Source: Oscillospiraceae bacterium (GTDB lineage: Bacteria; Bacillota; Clostridia; Oscillospirales; Oscillospiraceae). From it: DNA of 54,522 nucleotides. Positions within the stretch are counted from its first letter, which is position 1. Each line of letters starts with the position of its first letter. The stretch spans positions 1-54,522 of the forward strand of contig SVKK01000013.1 of NCBI GenBank assembly GCA_015068425.1, in the 5' to 3' direction. Positions 1 to 7,293 of this stretch are shown piece after piece. The translations under genes were made by a program, and so were the position numbers. The notes under the pieces are model-generated. The model was not told where the DNA came from. It made no database searches and worked only from the letters and a program-made list of their open reading frames with translations.

Positions 1-77
<77 letters not shown>

Positions 78-106
78 TGGTTGGCGACCAATTTAGATAC
101 CTAGCC

Positions 107-146
107 CGAAAACCCTGAAACCACAACGGTTTCAGGGTTTTTTCGT
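107..146. repeat. imperfect direct repeat, copy A (next to tRNA-fMet)
   Basis: The 40 bases differ from 3475-3515 at only a few positions plus one gap, and changes in the stem keep it able to pair. Similarity weakens but continues on the right, with the shared words GAACTAAAT at about 208 and 3579. The copies bracket about 3.4 kb of unusual composition and could be relics of element insertion beside the tRNA. No integrase is present. Confidence 0.6.
113..143 (+). terminator. intrinsic terminator of the initiator tRNA
   Basis: Ten-base perfect inverted arms CCCTGAAACC / GGTTTCAGGG with a 5-base loop are followed by TTTTTT. It lies 35 bases past the tRNA. A variant copy of this hairpin with its surroundings is found at 3475-3515. 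Confidence 0.85.
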
Positions 147-231
147 ACCCCGATTTGAGGTCGCGAAAAAAAGATACCTACCTTTGAAAATGGATGACTG
201 AGGGGAACTGAACTAAATACCCCACCGTTTT

Positions 232-275
232 GGGCAGTTTTTTCGAGAATTTTCTCGAGAGAACTGCCCTTTTTT
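232..275 (+). terminator. hairpin terminator with nested stem
   Basis: Outer arms GGGCAGTT / AACTGCCC enclose an inner CGAGAA / TTCTCG stem and are followed by a T-run. No gene lies between this and the tRNA terminator, so it may end a transcript whose gene has been lost. Nothing else is recognisable in 144-336. Confidence 0.65.
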
Positions 276-336
276 CATGCCCAAATTATGAACTTTCTGT
301 TAACAATGCAGGACGAGAGGAAAGGAGGAGATACCA

Positions 337-639
337 ATGTCCACTGCAATTCTAATGTGCGCACTATTTTTTGCGAAAGTTATAGATAACGCACTAAGCA
401 CAACGAAAACCATTCTAGTCCAAAGAAACCATTGCATCCTCGCCGGTATCGCGCTGGCCGCATCGAACTTCATCTATCTCTGCATAACAAAGAACGTGGT
501 GAATTCTGATATCGTTAATGAATATCCCATCGAGAATACATACAACGTCAATCTCTCGCCCTATCTGGAAGCACTGGCCGAAGTACCCGCTCCTATTACA
601 ATGCGGAAGCAAAACTGCTTCCGCATTGCTGTTCCTTAG
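337..639 (+). pseudogene. truncated membrane protein, DUF5698/DUF2179-like N-terminus
   Basis: An AAAGGAGGAG site 8 bases before the ATG gives a convincing start. Residues 1-55 read as two hydrophobic helices around a conserved-looking stretch (FFAKVIDNALSTTKTIL) that resembles the N-terminus of small multi-pass proteins of the UPF0316/DUF5698 type. Such proteins are normally well over 150 residues and continue with further helices and a cytoplasmic domain. Here residues 56-100 have no membrane character and the frame runs through a 13-bp perfect hairpin (599-628) before its stop. I read this as a gene that lost its 3' two thirds, with the tail being random sequence. The family match is from memory and moderate in certainty; the truncation is inferred from length. 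Confidence 0.5.
599..628. terminator. 13-bp perfect hairpin between convergent genes
   Basis: CAATGCGGAAGCA / TGCTTCCGCATTG with loop AAAC sits 15 bases past the stop of the GH5-like gene on the minus strand and inside the tail of the truncated gene on the plus strand. Neither side carries a good T-run, so termination is plausible but not certain. Confidence 0.45.
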
Positions 640-642
640 ATA

Positions 643-2853
643 TTAGTCCATGGTGTGTTTTCTAAAAACGTCCACCAGTTCTTTGCAGTATTGGAATGTT
701 CGCCCTGTGCCGTCTTCAAAATCGTATGTCTTTGTTTCCAGCGTGGCGTTTTCCCATTCATAGCGGCGGCCGTCCGGAACAGTCAGAAAGCGATATGGCC
801 AGCCTTCAGCTTCGCACAGACACCAAGAGATACCCTGTTCTTCCATCATGGTCAGCACATCATCTGTGTAGCTTGCGACGAGGGCTACATTCCAACCAAC
901 ATTATTTCCAAAAATACCGAACTCGTTGCACATAAAGCCAACAGAATGTTCTTTTGCAATTTGCTGCATCGGCTGAATCTTTTCGGTATAGAGCAGATCG
1001 GCGCTGTAAATTTTTTCGCTACTCCATCCATCTTCAATCCAAGTGAGTTCTGTGCCGCCGTGGAGACGGTCTTCCATAGAGTCAGCCGGCACCAGTCCTG
1101 TCATTTCGCCATCGCACTCTATGATCAGTTCCAAAATCGTGAAACACTCGTTTTGGGGCACAATTACCAGTTCACTTACGCCCTCCGGTATCTCAATGGC
1201 ATAAGGCTCGTTGAATCTCCAATCGCAGGACATTTCATCAATGTAGTCGCCTTGAACATCAACCGCCATCACAGTACCATCGCTGAATGTGACAGTGAAT
1301 GGCCGATATACCCAAAAGTCAATTTTTAGGGTATTGCCGCCAATATCTCCGGAAATCTTAATGCTTTCGCCAGCATTCAACTTCGCAGGGAAATATGGGT
1401 ACGGCCAGTATGCTGTCGGAGCGGTATACCAATCATCTCCGCCACACAGATATGTTGGAGCGTACGGGTGACAACCCAAGGCAAGTCCAATCTCCGCCAT
1501 GTTTTCCACCCATGCATTTAAGGGATTGCCATGAAAGGAAATCAGTAAAACCCGTTCCGGGTCGACTGCACGAAGGCCACTCACCAATTCTTTCATGTTC
1601 TCTGTAGCATCAACTAAGTTTTCTTCACTTGGCTGCAATTCGTTAGCCAGATCAAAACTCAGGTAGCGGCTTGAGATTCCGGCGTATCTGTGGGCGAGCA
1701 TCTCCCAGTAAGCACGGACATTTTCCCATTCTTCTTCACTGAGATCCATGCTTTCCAAATCGCTTGGCGTATCGATCATAGAAAGCTGGATATGTACACC
1801 ATACTCTATACCCCACGCAATCAACTGATCAAGTTCCAGCAATTCTGTTTCGTTAACCAGTGACACATCTTCCGGAAAATCCGGATAACGCAGGGTAGTA
1901 AAACCAAAGAAAACACGAGTGAAGTTTAACCCGTTTTCTGCAAGAAATGCTATGTCAGCTTCCATGAAGTCCTGCTGGAAGTGTCTCCCGTCCTTACGGG
2001 CAGATGTCCCTGCGCCCTTCCATTCGGAAGGCAATTTCTGCTGGGTGACTTCGGGAAGGTCGCTTGGAGCGTTCAAAAGTTCGTCCGTGATAATGCCCTT
2101 ATCATAGGTCGAAACATCACGAACAGAAATGTAGTTGACAGGATCATGCTCTATCGATTCATACAGACGTACTACAGAGGTCAAAGCATCACGCAGAGTC
2201 AATGCGTTTTGCAGATAGAGTTCTCCCGTTCCTGATTCCACATTCATAAGAGGTCGTTCCGAAATAAGAGAAATTCGTCCAACACAATAGGCGTACGCAG
2301 GCCCAATCGAGTTGTTGGGATCATTGAGCATTTCATCTTCTGAAGAGAACGAACTGTCCCACGGAAAAATCGGATATTCCCATGAAAAATCTCCGCCCCA
2401 GTCATACCCATCGTACATAAACGCCTCATCAGTATTCCAACAATCAATTTCCAGTGTTTTTCCAGCAAACAGAAGGGCAATTAATGCGCCATCCCGCTTC
2501 ATCTCGGTTTCGGGTGCATCAGCAGTTAGGTCTTCCCAAGCCGGAAGCGCAGTTTCGTCCTGCAGGCGGATCATGTTCCCAAGAATAGAACAGTATTGCT
2601 CCCATGTGACGACCGTTGCATCCGGATCAACGCTTTCCATACCTTCCGGAAGAAAACCATACGAAATCGCCCGATCATATTCCATGCCAGTAATGGCATC
2701 AATATCAATTTTATCAACTTCGTCCTGTTCCTGCGAACCATTTTCAGCATTTGAGGGGGCATCGCTTACAGGTGGCTCATTTTTACAACCAGACAGCAGG
2801 CCTAATGTCATTACAACAGCCAATAATAAACTTATCATTCTTTTGTATTTCAT
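643..2853 (-). CDS. secreted lipoprotein with GH5-like glycoside hydrolase domain
   Basis: A Lys/Arg-rich start, a hydrophobic core and the lipobox LLSGC (Cys 25 of the longer frame) predict a surface lipoprotein. Residues ~55-135 resemble degenerate S-layer-homology motifs. From ~265 a TIM-barrel of the GH5/cellulase type follows: an acid/base-like NEL at ~406-408 and a nucleophile-like CNEFG with Glu at ~646. Between them, ~490-590 is a beta-rich insert that may bind sugar. The likely role is hydrolysis of a beta-linked polysaccharide outside the cell; the substrate cannot be told. Two ATGs lie 6 bases apart; I chose the second because GAGGA directly abuts the first and is 6 bases from the second. 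Promoter and terminator-insulated on its own. Composition differs from the genes after 9 kb, which fits acquisition by transfer. Confidence 0.75.
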   Translation of the reverse strand: MKYKRMISLLLAVVMTLGLLSGCKNEPPVSDAPSNAENGSQEQDEVDKIDIDAITGMEYDRAISYGFLPEGMESVDPDATVVTWEQYCSILGNMIRLQDETALPAWEDLTADAPETEMKRDGALIALLFAGKTLEIDCWNTDEAFMYDGYDWGGDFSWEYPIFPWDSSFSSEDEMLNDPNNSIGPAYAYCVGRISLISERPLMNVESGTGELYLQNALTLRDALTSVVRLYESIEHDPVNYISVRDVSTYDKGIITDELLNAPSDLPEVTQQKLPSEWKGAGTSARKDGRHFQQDFMEADIAFLAENGLNFTRVFFGFTTLRYPDFPEDVSLVNETELLELDQLIAWGIEYGVHIQLSMIDTPSDLESMDLSEEEWENVRAYWEMLAHRYAGISSRYLSFDLANELQPSEENLVDATENMKELVSGLRAVDPERVLLISFHGNPLNAWVENMAEIGLALGCHPYAPTYLCGGDDWYTAPTAYWPYPYFPAKLNAGESIKISGDIGGNTLKIDFWVYRPFTVTFSDGTVMAVDVQGDYIDEMSCDWRFNEPYAIEIPEGVSELVIVPQNECFTILELIIECDGEMTGLVPADSMEDRLHGGTELTWIEDGWSSEKIYSADLLYTEKIQPMQQIAKEHSVGFMCNEFGIFGNNVGWNVALVASYTDDVLTMMEEQGISWCLCEAEGWPYRFLTVPDGRRYEWENATLETKTYDFEDGTGRTFQYCKELVDVFRKHTMD

Positions 2854-2892
2854 AATCATTCCTCGCTTTCATCGAAAGGATAAGTCGAATAT

Positions 2893-2958
2893 ATGTAGGT
2901 GCGATGTTCGCATATAAATACCCAAAATAATTATAGCACCTACATCCGTGAATTTCTA
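2893..2958 (-). promoter_or_regulatory. promoter and inverted-repeat operator of the GH5-like gene
   Basis: On the minus strand TAGAAA (2953-2958), a 17-base spacer and a perfect TATAAT (2930-2935) form a promoter. The 10-base arms ATGTAGGTGC (2893-2902) and GCACCTACAT (2936-2945) are exact inverted copies 33 bases apart. One arm fills the promoter spacer and the other lies downstream of the start point, an arrangement suited to repression. No regulator for it is recognisable. Confidence 0.55.
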
Positions 2959-2977
2959 CAGTTTTCCTGGGTAAAGC

Positions 2978-3015
2978 AAAAAAGCGAGAGTGCATCGTTC
3001 AAAATGCACTCCCGC
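2978..3015 (-). terminator. terminator for the small minus-strand gene at 3022
   Basis: On the minus strand a 12-base stem (GCGGGAGTGCAT / ATGCACTCTCGC, one mismatch) with an 8-base loop is followed by TTTTTT. It starts 6 bases past the stop codon at 3022, which supports that small frame being a real gene and insulates the GH5-like promoter. Confidence 0.75.
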
Positions 3016-3021
3016 AAAAAT

Positions 3022-3225
3022 TTATCGTTCCTGTTCGTGGCGTCTGGTTTTTCTTTGCTGTTGTGTCTGCTGCGTTTTTTTGCTACGGCGCAGACGTTCA
3101 CGGATGGAGCGTGCTTCCGCTTCCTCATGGAGCAGATTTGCCACATTCCGTTTGCTGTCGTGCATTATCATCGGATCGTATTTCTCGTCGTAGCATATGC
3201 CGGGTTTTACTGAGGACACAGCCAA
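3022..3225 (-). CDS. small charged hypothetical protein, possible mobile-element remnant
   Basis: About 67 residues from a possible TTG start; the frame stays open further upstream, so the true N-terminus is uncertain and may be missing. The middle (YDEKYDPMIMHDSKRNVANL) and the Arg/Lys/Gln-rich tail look like short accessory proteins encoded on clostridial conjugative elements, but I cannot name the family. The clear terminator right after the stop argues that it is, or was, expressed. No ribosome binding site was found in front of the TTG. It lies inside the stretch bracketed by the repeats at 107 and 3475. Confidence 0.4.
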   Translation of the reverse strand: MAVSSVKPGICYDEKYDPMIMHDSKRNVANLLHEEAEARSIRERLRRSKKTQQTQQQRKTRRHEQER

Positions 3226-3795
3226 AGCCAGTTGAAGAATTGTAGACCTTGCGGTGTCGACTTTCGAACCCCCAAAAATCCGGAGAAAAATGGCGGTATC
3301 TATTTTGGTCGCAACCCAAATTGTGTCGACGGTTCAGATTTCGTCACCGATAAGCCAAAAAATACGATAAAACGATTAGCCAAAACCCCGCAAACCATTG
3401 AGATTACAGGCTTTCCCGCCCGTATCTAAATCGGTCGGAAATGCCAACAATGCGAACCGAAAAAGATATCGGTTCGAAAAACCCCGGAACCACAGCGGTT
3501 TCGGGGTTTTTTCGTGCCATTTTTCAAGGTGCAATTTAAAAGATATCATTTCCCCAAATCGACCTTCGGGGAGGACTTGAACTAAATCTTAAATTTAATA
3601 TTAGTGGAAAATTTTGAAATTTTATGATATAATCAGTTTGATAAATAAGAATTTATGGATAAGTTCATATATCTTTGCAATTTCATCAATGCAACCTGAA
3701 GTTTACATTTAGAAACACCGAATTGGTAGTATGATTATGCTGAGTGTTCTATAATTAAAGCAACGCAGCGTTAGAAAATATAAGGAGAAATGATT
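3226..3795. other. 570-base gap with repeat copy B and no convincing gene
   Basis: Short frames here have no ribosome binding site or recognisable sequence. The stretch holds the second copy of the tRNA-side repeat, the word GTGTCGAC twice (about 3248 and 3332, opposite contexts), and a TATAAT at 3627-3632 in AT-rich DNA that may serve the XRE gene downstream. Confidence 0.5.
3475..3515. repeat. imperfect direct repeat, copy B
   Basis: Near-copy of 107-146, including the hairpin CCCCGGAACC / GGTTTCGGGG and the TTTTTTCG tail. It can itself act as a plus-strand terminator. A further GGGGAGGACTTGAACTAAAT at about 3567 echoes the sequence at about 197-216. Confidence 0.6.
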
Positions 3796-4590
3796 ATGAC
3801 ACTTGGCGAAAAACTATCAAAATTAAGAAAAGAATACAACTACACGCAGGAACAACTTGCAGACATACTCGGAGTTTCCCGTCAGTCCATCAGCAAGTGG
3901 GAGTCGGATATCGCATATCCCGAAACCGATAAACTGATAAAAATGGGAAAGCTGTTTGAATGTTCGATGGATTATCTTCTCAATGAGGATATTACCGAAA
4001 AGCAAGGGTTACAACCTACCGAAAAAGAAAGTATTTGGGATAAGTTTAAAAACCAGTTTCACGAACGCAAGAGCGAAAAGATGATCTTCGGTATGCCTCT
4101 ATATCATATCGGAAAAAACGCGCACGGCTTCTTTGCAATCGGATTGAAGGCGCATGGAGTATTCTCGCTCGGTCTGATATCACGAGGTATCTTCTCTGTT
4201 GGTCTGCTATCACTCGGAGTAATATCCATTGGACTTTTGTCCCTGGGCTTGATTTCTGCAGGCGTGTTCTCAGCTGGACTACTTGCTGTTGGTTCGATTG
4301 CTATCGGCTTATTTGCGGCAGGAGCAATCAGCGTAGGACTCATATCCTTTGGAGCCCTCTCGGTTGGCTACTTCTCATCAGGTGCGCTTGCTATCGGTAA
4401 ATATATTGCCGTTGGCGACCACGCCCACGCGATGATTTCTATAGGTCAAACATTGGCAGACGGAAGTGTTTATAGCCACATTGGAGATCTGACAACGGCA
4501 GATATACCGATGGTTGTAGAATGGCTTGACGGCCATGTTCCGTCTTGGCTCGGTTGGGCAAAAGAGATTTTCAAATTTTATATTCAATAA
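3796..4590 (+). CDS. XRE-family regulator with Gly-pentad repeat membrane-like domain
   Basis: Residues 3-65 are a classic HTH_3 DNA-binding domain (TQEQLADILGVSRQSISKWE). After a linker, residues ~111-203 place a glycine at every fifth position through 18 consecutive pentads of the form G-h-h-[S/A]-h, strongly hydrophobic and without a single break. The last ~60 residues are ordinary. Regulators of this kind with a hydrophobic C-terminal region occur in Firmicutes, and a membrane-tethered or solenoid sensor is the natural guess, but the ligand is unknown. AAGGAG lies 8 bases before the second in-frame ATG and only 2 before the first, so I start at the second. A terminator follows; it is a single-gene unit. 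Confidence 0.8.
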   Translation: MTLGEKLSKLRKEYNYTQEQLADILGVSRQSISKWESDIAYPETDKLIKMGKLFECSMDYLLNEDITEKQGLQPTEKESIWDKFKNQFHERKSEKMIFGMPLYHIGKNAHGFFAIGLKAHGVFSLGLISRGIFSVGLLSLGVISIGLLSLGLISAGVFSAGLLAVGSIAIGLFAAGAISVGLISFGALSVGYFSSGALAIGKYIAVGDHAHAMISIGQTLADGSVYSHIGDLTTADIPMVVEWLDGHVPSWLGWAKEIFKFYIQ

Positions 4591-4646
4591 TTCCAATTTG
4601 TTGGTTAATTTCAACCTTGATATCTTTTTCGGTGCAACTTGCCATA

Positions 4647-4680
4647 AAAGACAGTCCACCATTGGTGGGCTGTCTTTTTT
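4647..4680 (+). terminator. terminator after the XRE gene
   Basis: AAAGACAGTCCACC / GGTGGGCTGTCTTT with a 3-base loop and a T-run. The convergent esterase ends 16 bases away, so it probably works from both sides. Confidence 0.85.
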
Positions 4681-4695
4681 ATATCTGATCATTAT

Positions 4696-5613
4696 TCAAA
4701 TCATTCGCTTCATAAAAGCGATGCGCTGTTCCATGGCGGCAAGTGAGGTGGGGGCTTTTGTGGCAATATCAAAACCATGCATGGTCCCTTTGGTCTCGTT
4801 CAGGGTAACTTCAATGCCGGCATCCCGAAGAAGCCGGGCATAAAGAATGCCATCATCGTGGAGACAGTCAAACTCCGCTGTCTCGATATATGCGGGAGGC
4901 AGACCTTCAAAACCTGCCGCCTCCACGGGGGAATACCAGACATAATGGGGATTATCCCTATCCACCTTCGTCATAGGACCGATACGGTCCGACAGGGAAG
5001 AATTCCACATGGGCGTATCGGTGAAGCGCTTGGCAGAGGGACTGTCGTTGCGGGCGTCCAAAAAAGGGTAGGGCAGCATCTGGAAACGGAATTTCGCCGG
5101 ATGAAGGCGCTCTTTTGCTATCATGCATACGCCCACCGCAAGGGTGGAGCCGGCGCTGTCGCCGCCGATGCCAATACGCTCTGTATCAATGCCCAGCTCT
5201 TCGGCGTGGTCGTATGCCCAGCAAAAGGCGGCATAGCAGTCCTCAAAAAACGCAGGGAAGGGATGCTTAGGAGCCAAGCGGTAGAGAGGGAATATAAGCC
5301 TGCAGCCCACTTCCTTTGCATAGCGCACAGCATTGCGGTAGTGGTAGCCTGCCGCCTCCAGCACAAAACCGCCTCCGTGAAGATAAACGAGACAGGGCGC
5401 TTTCCCGGAAAGACCCTTGGGAGACAATGTGAAGCAGGAGATGGTTCCGCCGCTTACGGCAATATTATGCTTGGCAACATCCAGCGCCTTATCCCGCCAA
5501 AGGAACTTCGGCGGCTTCATATGGGCGGCTGATATGGCCAGAAACTTCTCATTTATTGGTGGGGCAAAGAGATTCCAAGGGAAAAATTCCCGGCTGATGG
5601 CATATTTTTTCAT
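4696..5613 (-). CDS. alpha/beta hydrolase, hormone-sensitive-lipase-type esterase
   Basis: A 305-residue cytosolic carboxylesterase of family IV. HGGG at 80-83 supplies the oxyanion hole, GDSAG at 151-155 carries the nucleophile Ser153, Asp249 and His279 (TMHGF) complete the triad. Length and spacing are normal for the family. It should hydrolyse acyl or acetyl esters; next to a sugar symporter and an alpha-glucosidase, deacetylation of a carbohydrate or aglycone is possible but not shown. AAGGGG 8 bases before the ATG fixes the start. It is transcribed away from the symporter operon, and the 248-base gap between them carries the symporter promoter. Confidence 0.88.
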   Translation of the reverse strand: MKKYAISREFFPWNLFAPPINEKFLAISAAHMKPPKFLWRDKALDVAKHNIAVSGGTISCFTLSPKGLSGKAPCLVYLHGGGFVLEAAGYHYRNAVRYAKEVGCRLIFPLYRLAPKHPFPAFFEDCYAAFCWAYDHAEELGIDTERIGIGGDSAGSTLAVGVCMIAKERLHPAKFRFQMLPYPFLDARNDSPSAKRFTDTPMWNSSLSDRIGPMTKVDRDNPHYVWYSPVEAAGFEGLPPAYIETAEFDCLHDDGILYARLLRDAGIEVTLNETKGTMHGFDIATKAPTSLAAMEQRIAFMKRMI

Positions 5614-5770
5614 AGCTGATTCCCCTTCGCGGCGGCTTTTTACTTTTTTATAGGCAGGAGCATTCTTGTCTGCTCGTTATCTCTGCAATACGAAATACAC
5701 TCAGTACTATACCACACCCGATTTTGGGAGACAAGGCCGCCTAATGGGCGGATATTTTTGTAAACTTATG

Positions 5771-5799
5771 TTGCTATTTATGCAGCGCTTTTGTACAAT
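5771..5799 (+). promoter_or_regulatory. promoter of the symporter/alpha-glucosidase operon
   Basis: TTGCTA, 17 bases, TACAAT; 62 bases upstream of the symporter start. The spacer contains the palindrome AGCGCT. No cre-like site was evident. Confidence 0.55.
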
Positions 5800-5861
5800 A
5801 AATCCAGAGTCGACTATCGAACTTGGAAATTAAAAAACTACCAAACACGGAGGTCGGTATT

Positions 5862-7277
5862 ATGAAAAAAGCAAACCCCGTTGGCTGGCGGACAGCAAAG
5901 AAAGAGCGCGCAGCTTACGGCAGTTACTTCCTCGGTCAGAACATGATCTATACATTCCCCTTCATGTTTCTGACAACCTATCTGCTGATGAGTGGAATCT
6001 CCGCTGCAAAGACGGCGGGAATTTTGATACTTCTGAAGGTGTGGGATGCTGTCAATGACGCATTGTTTGGCGGATTGATCGATGGAATTCGCTTCAAAAA
6101 GGGCAAATTCATCCCCTGGCTTCGCATATCCCTGCCCGTAATTCTTATTGCCACGCTGGCGCTGTTCAATATTCCGGGTTCCTTCTCCGAAAATGGAAAG
6201 CTGATTTGGTTTGCCGTGGCATATCTCATCTGGGATACCAGCTACACCCTCTGCGACGTACCTATTTTCGGTCTCATCACCACTATGACCGATGTTCAGG
6301 AGGAACGCACCTCCCTGATGACCACCGGCAGAATATTTGCCAATATCGGCGTTATCGTCGCAATGATCTGCGGCTATGTTCTGCCCACTGAGGCGGTGGG
6401 AATGTCCTTTTCCGCTATCGCCGTTATCATCGTTGTTCTGGCCCTGGTCAATATGATCTTTATCTGCGTTTCCGGCAAAGAGCATTCTCTCAAGGCCGCC
6501 CAAAGCGAAGAGAGCTTCAGCCTGCGCAGAATGTTTTCCTATCTCGTACATAACAAATTCCTGCTTGTTTATTTCCTCGGCATGTTTCTTTACAGCGGGC
6601 TCAACACCGCTGCAGCAGTGCTCCAGTTCGCCTGCTTCTACCTGTTCAATAATGCTATGATAGCAACCTTGGTAGGAGCCCTCTCCTTTGCTCCCGCGGT
6701 GCTCATCTCCTTCATTATGCCCAAACTCTTAAAGCGCTTCGACAAATATAAGCTCTTTATGGTGGGCGCGGTGTCTTATGCGGTGCTGTCCCTGATTTCC
6801 TACTTTGTAGGCCCACTGCTTACACCCCAGATTGTGCTCTTCGTGCTGAGGGGAGTTTCCATCGGCATTATGTCCGTCCTGCAGTTTATGTTTACGCCGG
6901 ACTGCGCCGAATACGGCCAGTATAAAACCGGAATAGAGGCAAAGGGCATCACCTTTGCAGTGCAGACCTTCACTCAGAAAATCATCAGCGCGGTTTCCTC
7001 CGCCCTCGGCGTGGCAATCCTCGGTCTCTTTGGCTGGGTCACCGTTAAAGCGGAAAGCTTCGCGCAGCTTCAGGCTCTCAATATCGCCCAGCCCCCTCAG
7101 GCCCTGAGCGCCCTGTGGGCGGTGTTTGCTCTGATACCTGCGATAGGCGGAATTGCAGCTGTGGTCGTATGGAGCTTTTATCGGCTCAAGAGCGAGGATG
7201 TTGCCCTGATGGCAAAGTATAATAACGGCGAAATCACAAGGGAAGAGTGTGACCGCGCCCTTTCCTGCAAGTACTGA
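5862..7277 (+). CDS. GPH-family (MelB-like) sugar:cation symporter
   Basis: Twelve hydrophobic segments over 471 residues with the family's N-terminal pattern: a short charged start, GQNMIY in helix 1, then KVWDAVNDALFGGLID with the conserved acidic residues, and the cytoplasmic loop KFIPWLR. This matches glycoside-pentoside-hexuronide transporters that import oligosaccharides with Na+ or H+. GGAGG lies 8 bases before the chosen ATG; an upstream in-frame TTG has no such site. The alpha-glucosidase starts 16 bases downstream, so the pair forms an operon: uptake of an alpha-glucoside and cytosolic cleavage. The actual sugar is inferred only from that partner. Confidence 0.9.
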   Translation: MKKANPVGWRTAKKERAAYGSYFLGQNMIYTFPFMFLTTYLLMSGISAAKTAGILILLKVWDAVNDALFGGLIDGIRFKKGKFIPWLRISLPVILIATLALFNIPGSFSENGKLIWFAVAYLIWDTSYTLCDVPIFGLITTMTDVQEERTSLMTTGRIFANIGVIVAMICGYVLPTEAVGMSFSAIAVIIVVLALVNMIFICVSGKEHSLKAAQSEESFSLRRMFSYLVHNKFLLVYFLGMFLYSGLNTAAAVLQFACFYLFNNAMIATLVGALSFAPAVLISFIMPKLLKRFDKYKLFMVGAVSYAVLSLISYFVGPLLTPQIVLFVLRGVSIGIMSVLQFMFTPDCAEYGQYKTGIEAKGITFAVQTFTQKIISAVSSALGVAILGLFGWVTVKAESFAQLQALNIAQPPQALSALWAVFALIPAIGGIAAVVVWSFYRLKSEDVALMAKYNNGEITREECDRALSCKY

Positions 7278-7293
7278 GCGGGAGGATACAGAT

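Noticed and set aside
3232-3580. Small plus-strand frames in the gap before the XRE gene
   Set aside because: No ribosome site, no recognisable sequence, and they run through the repeat/hairpin copy B.
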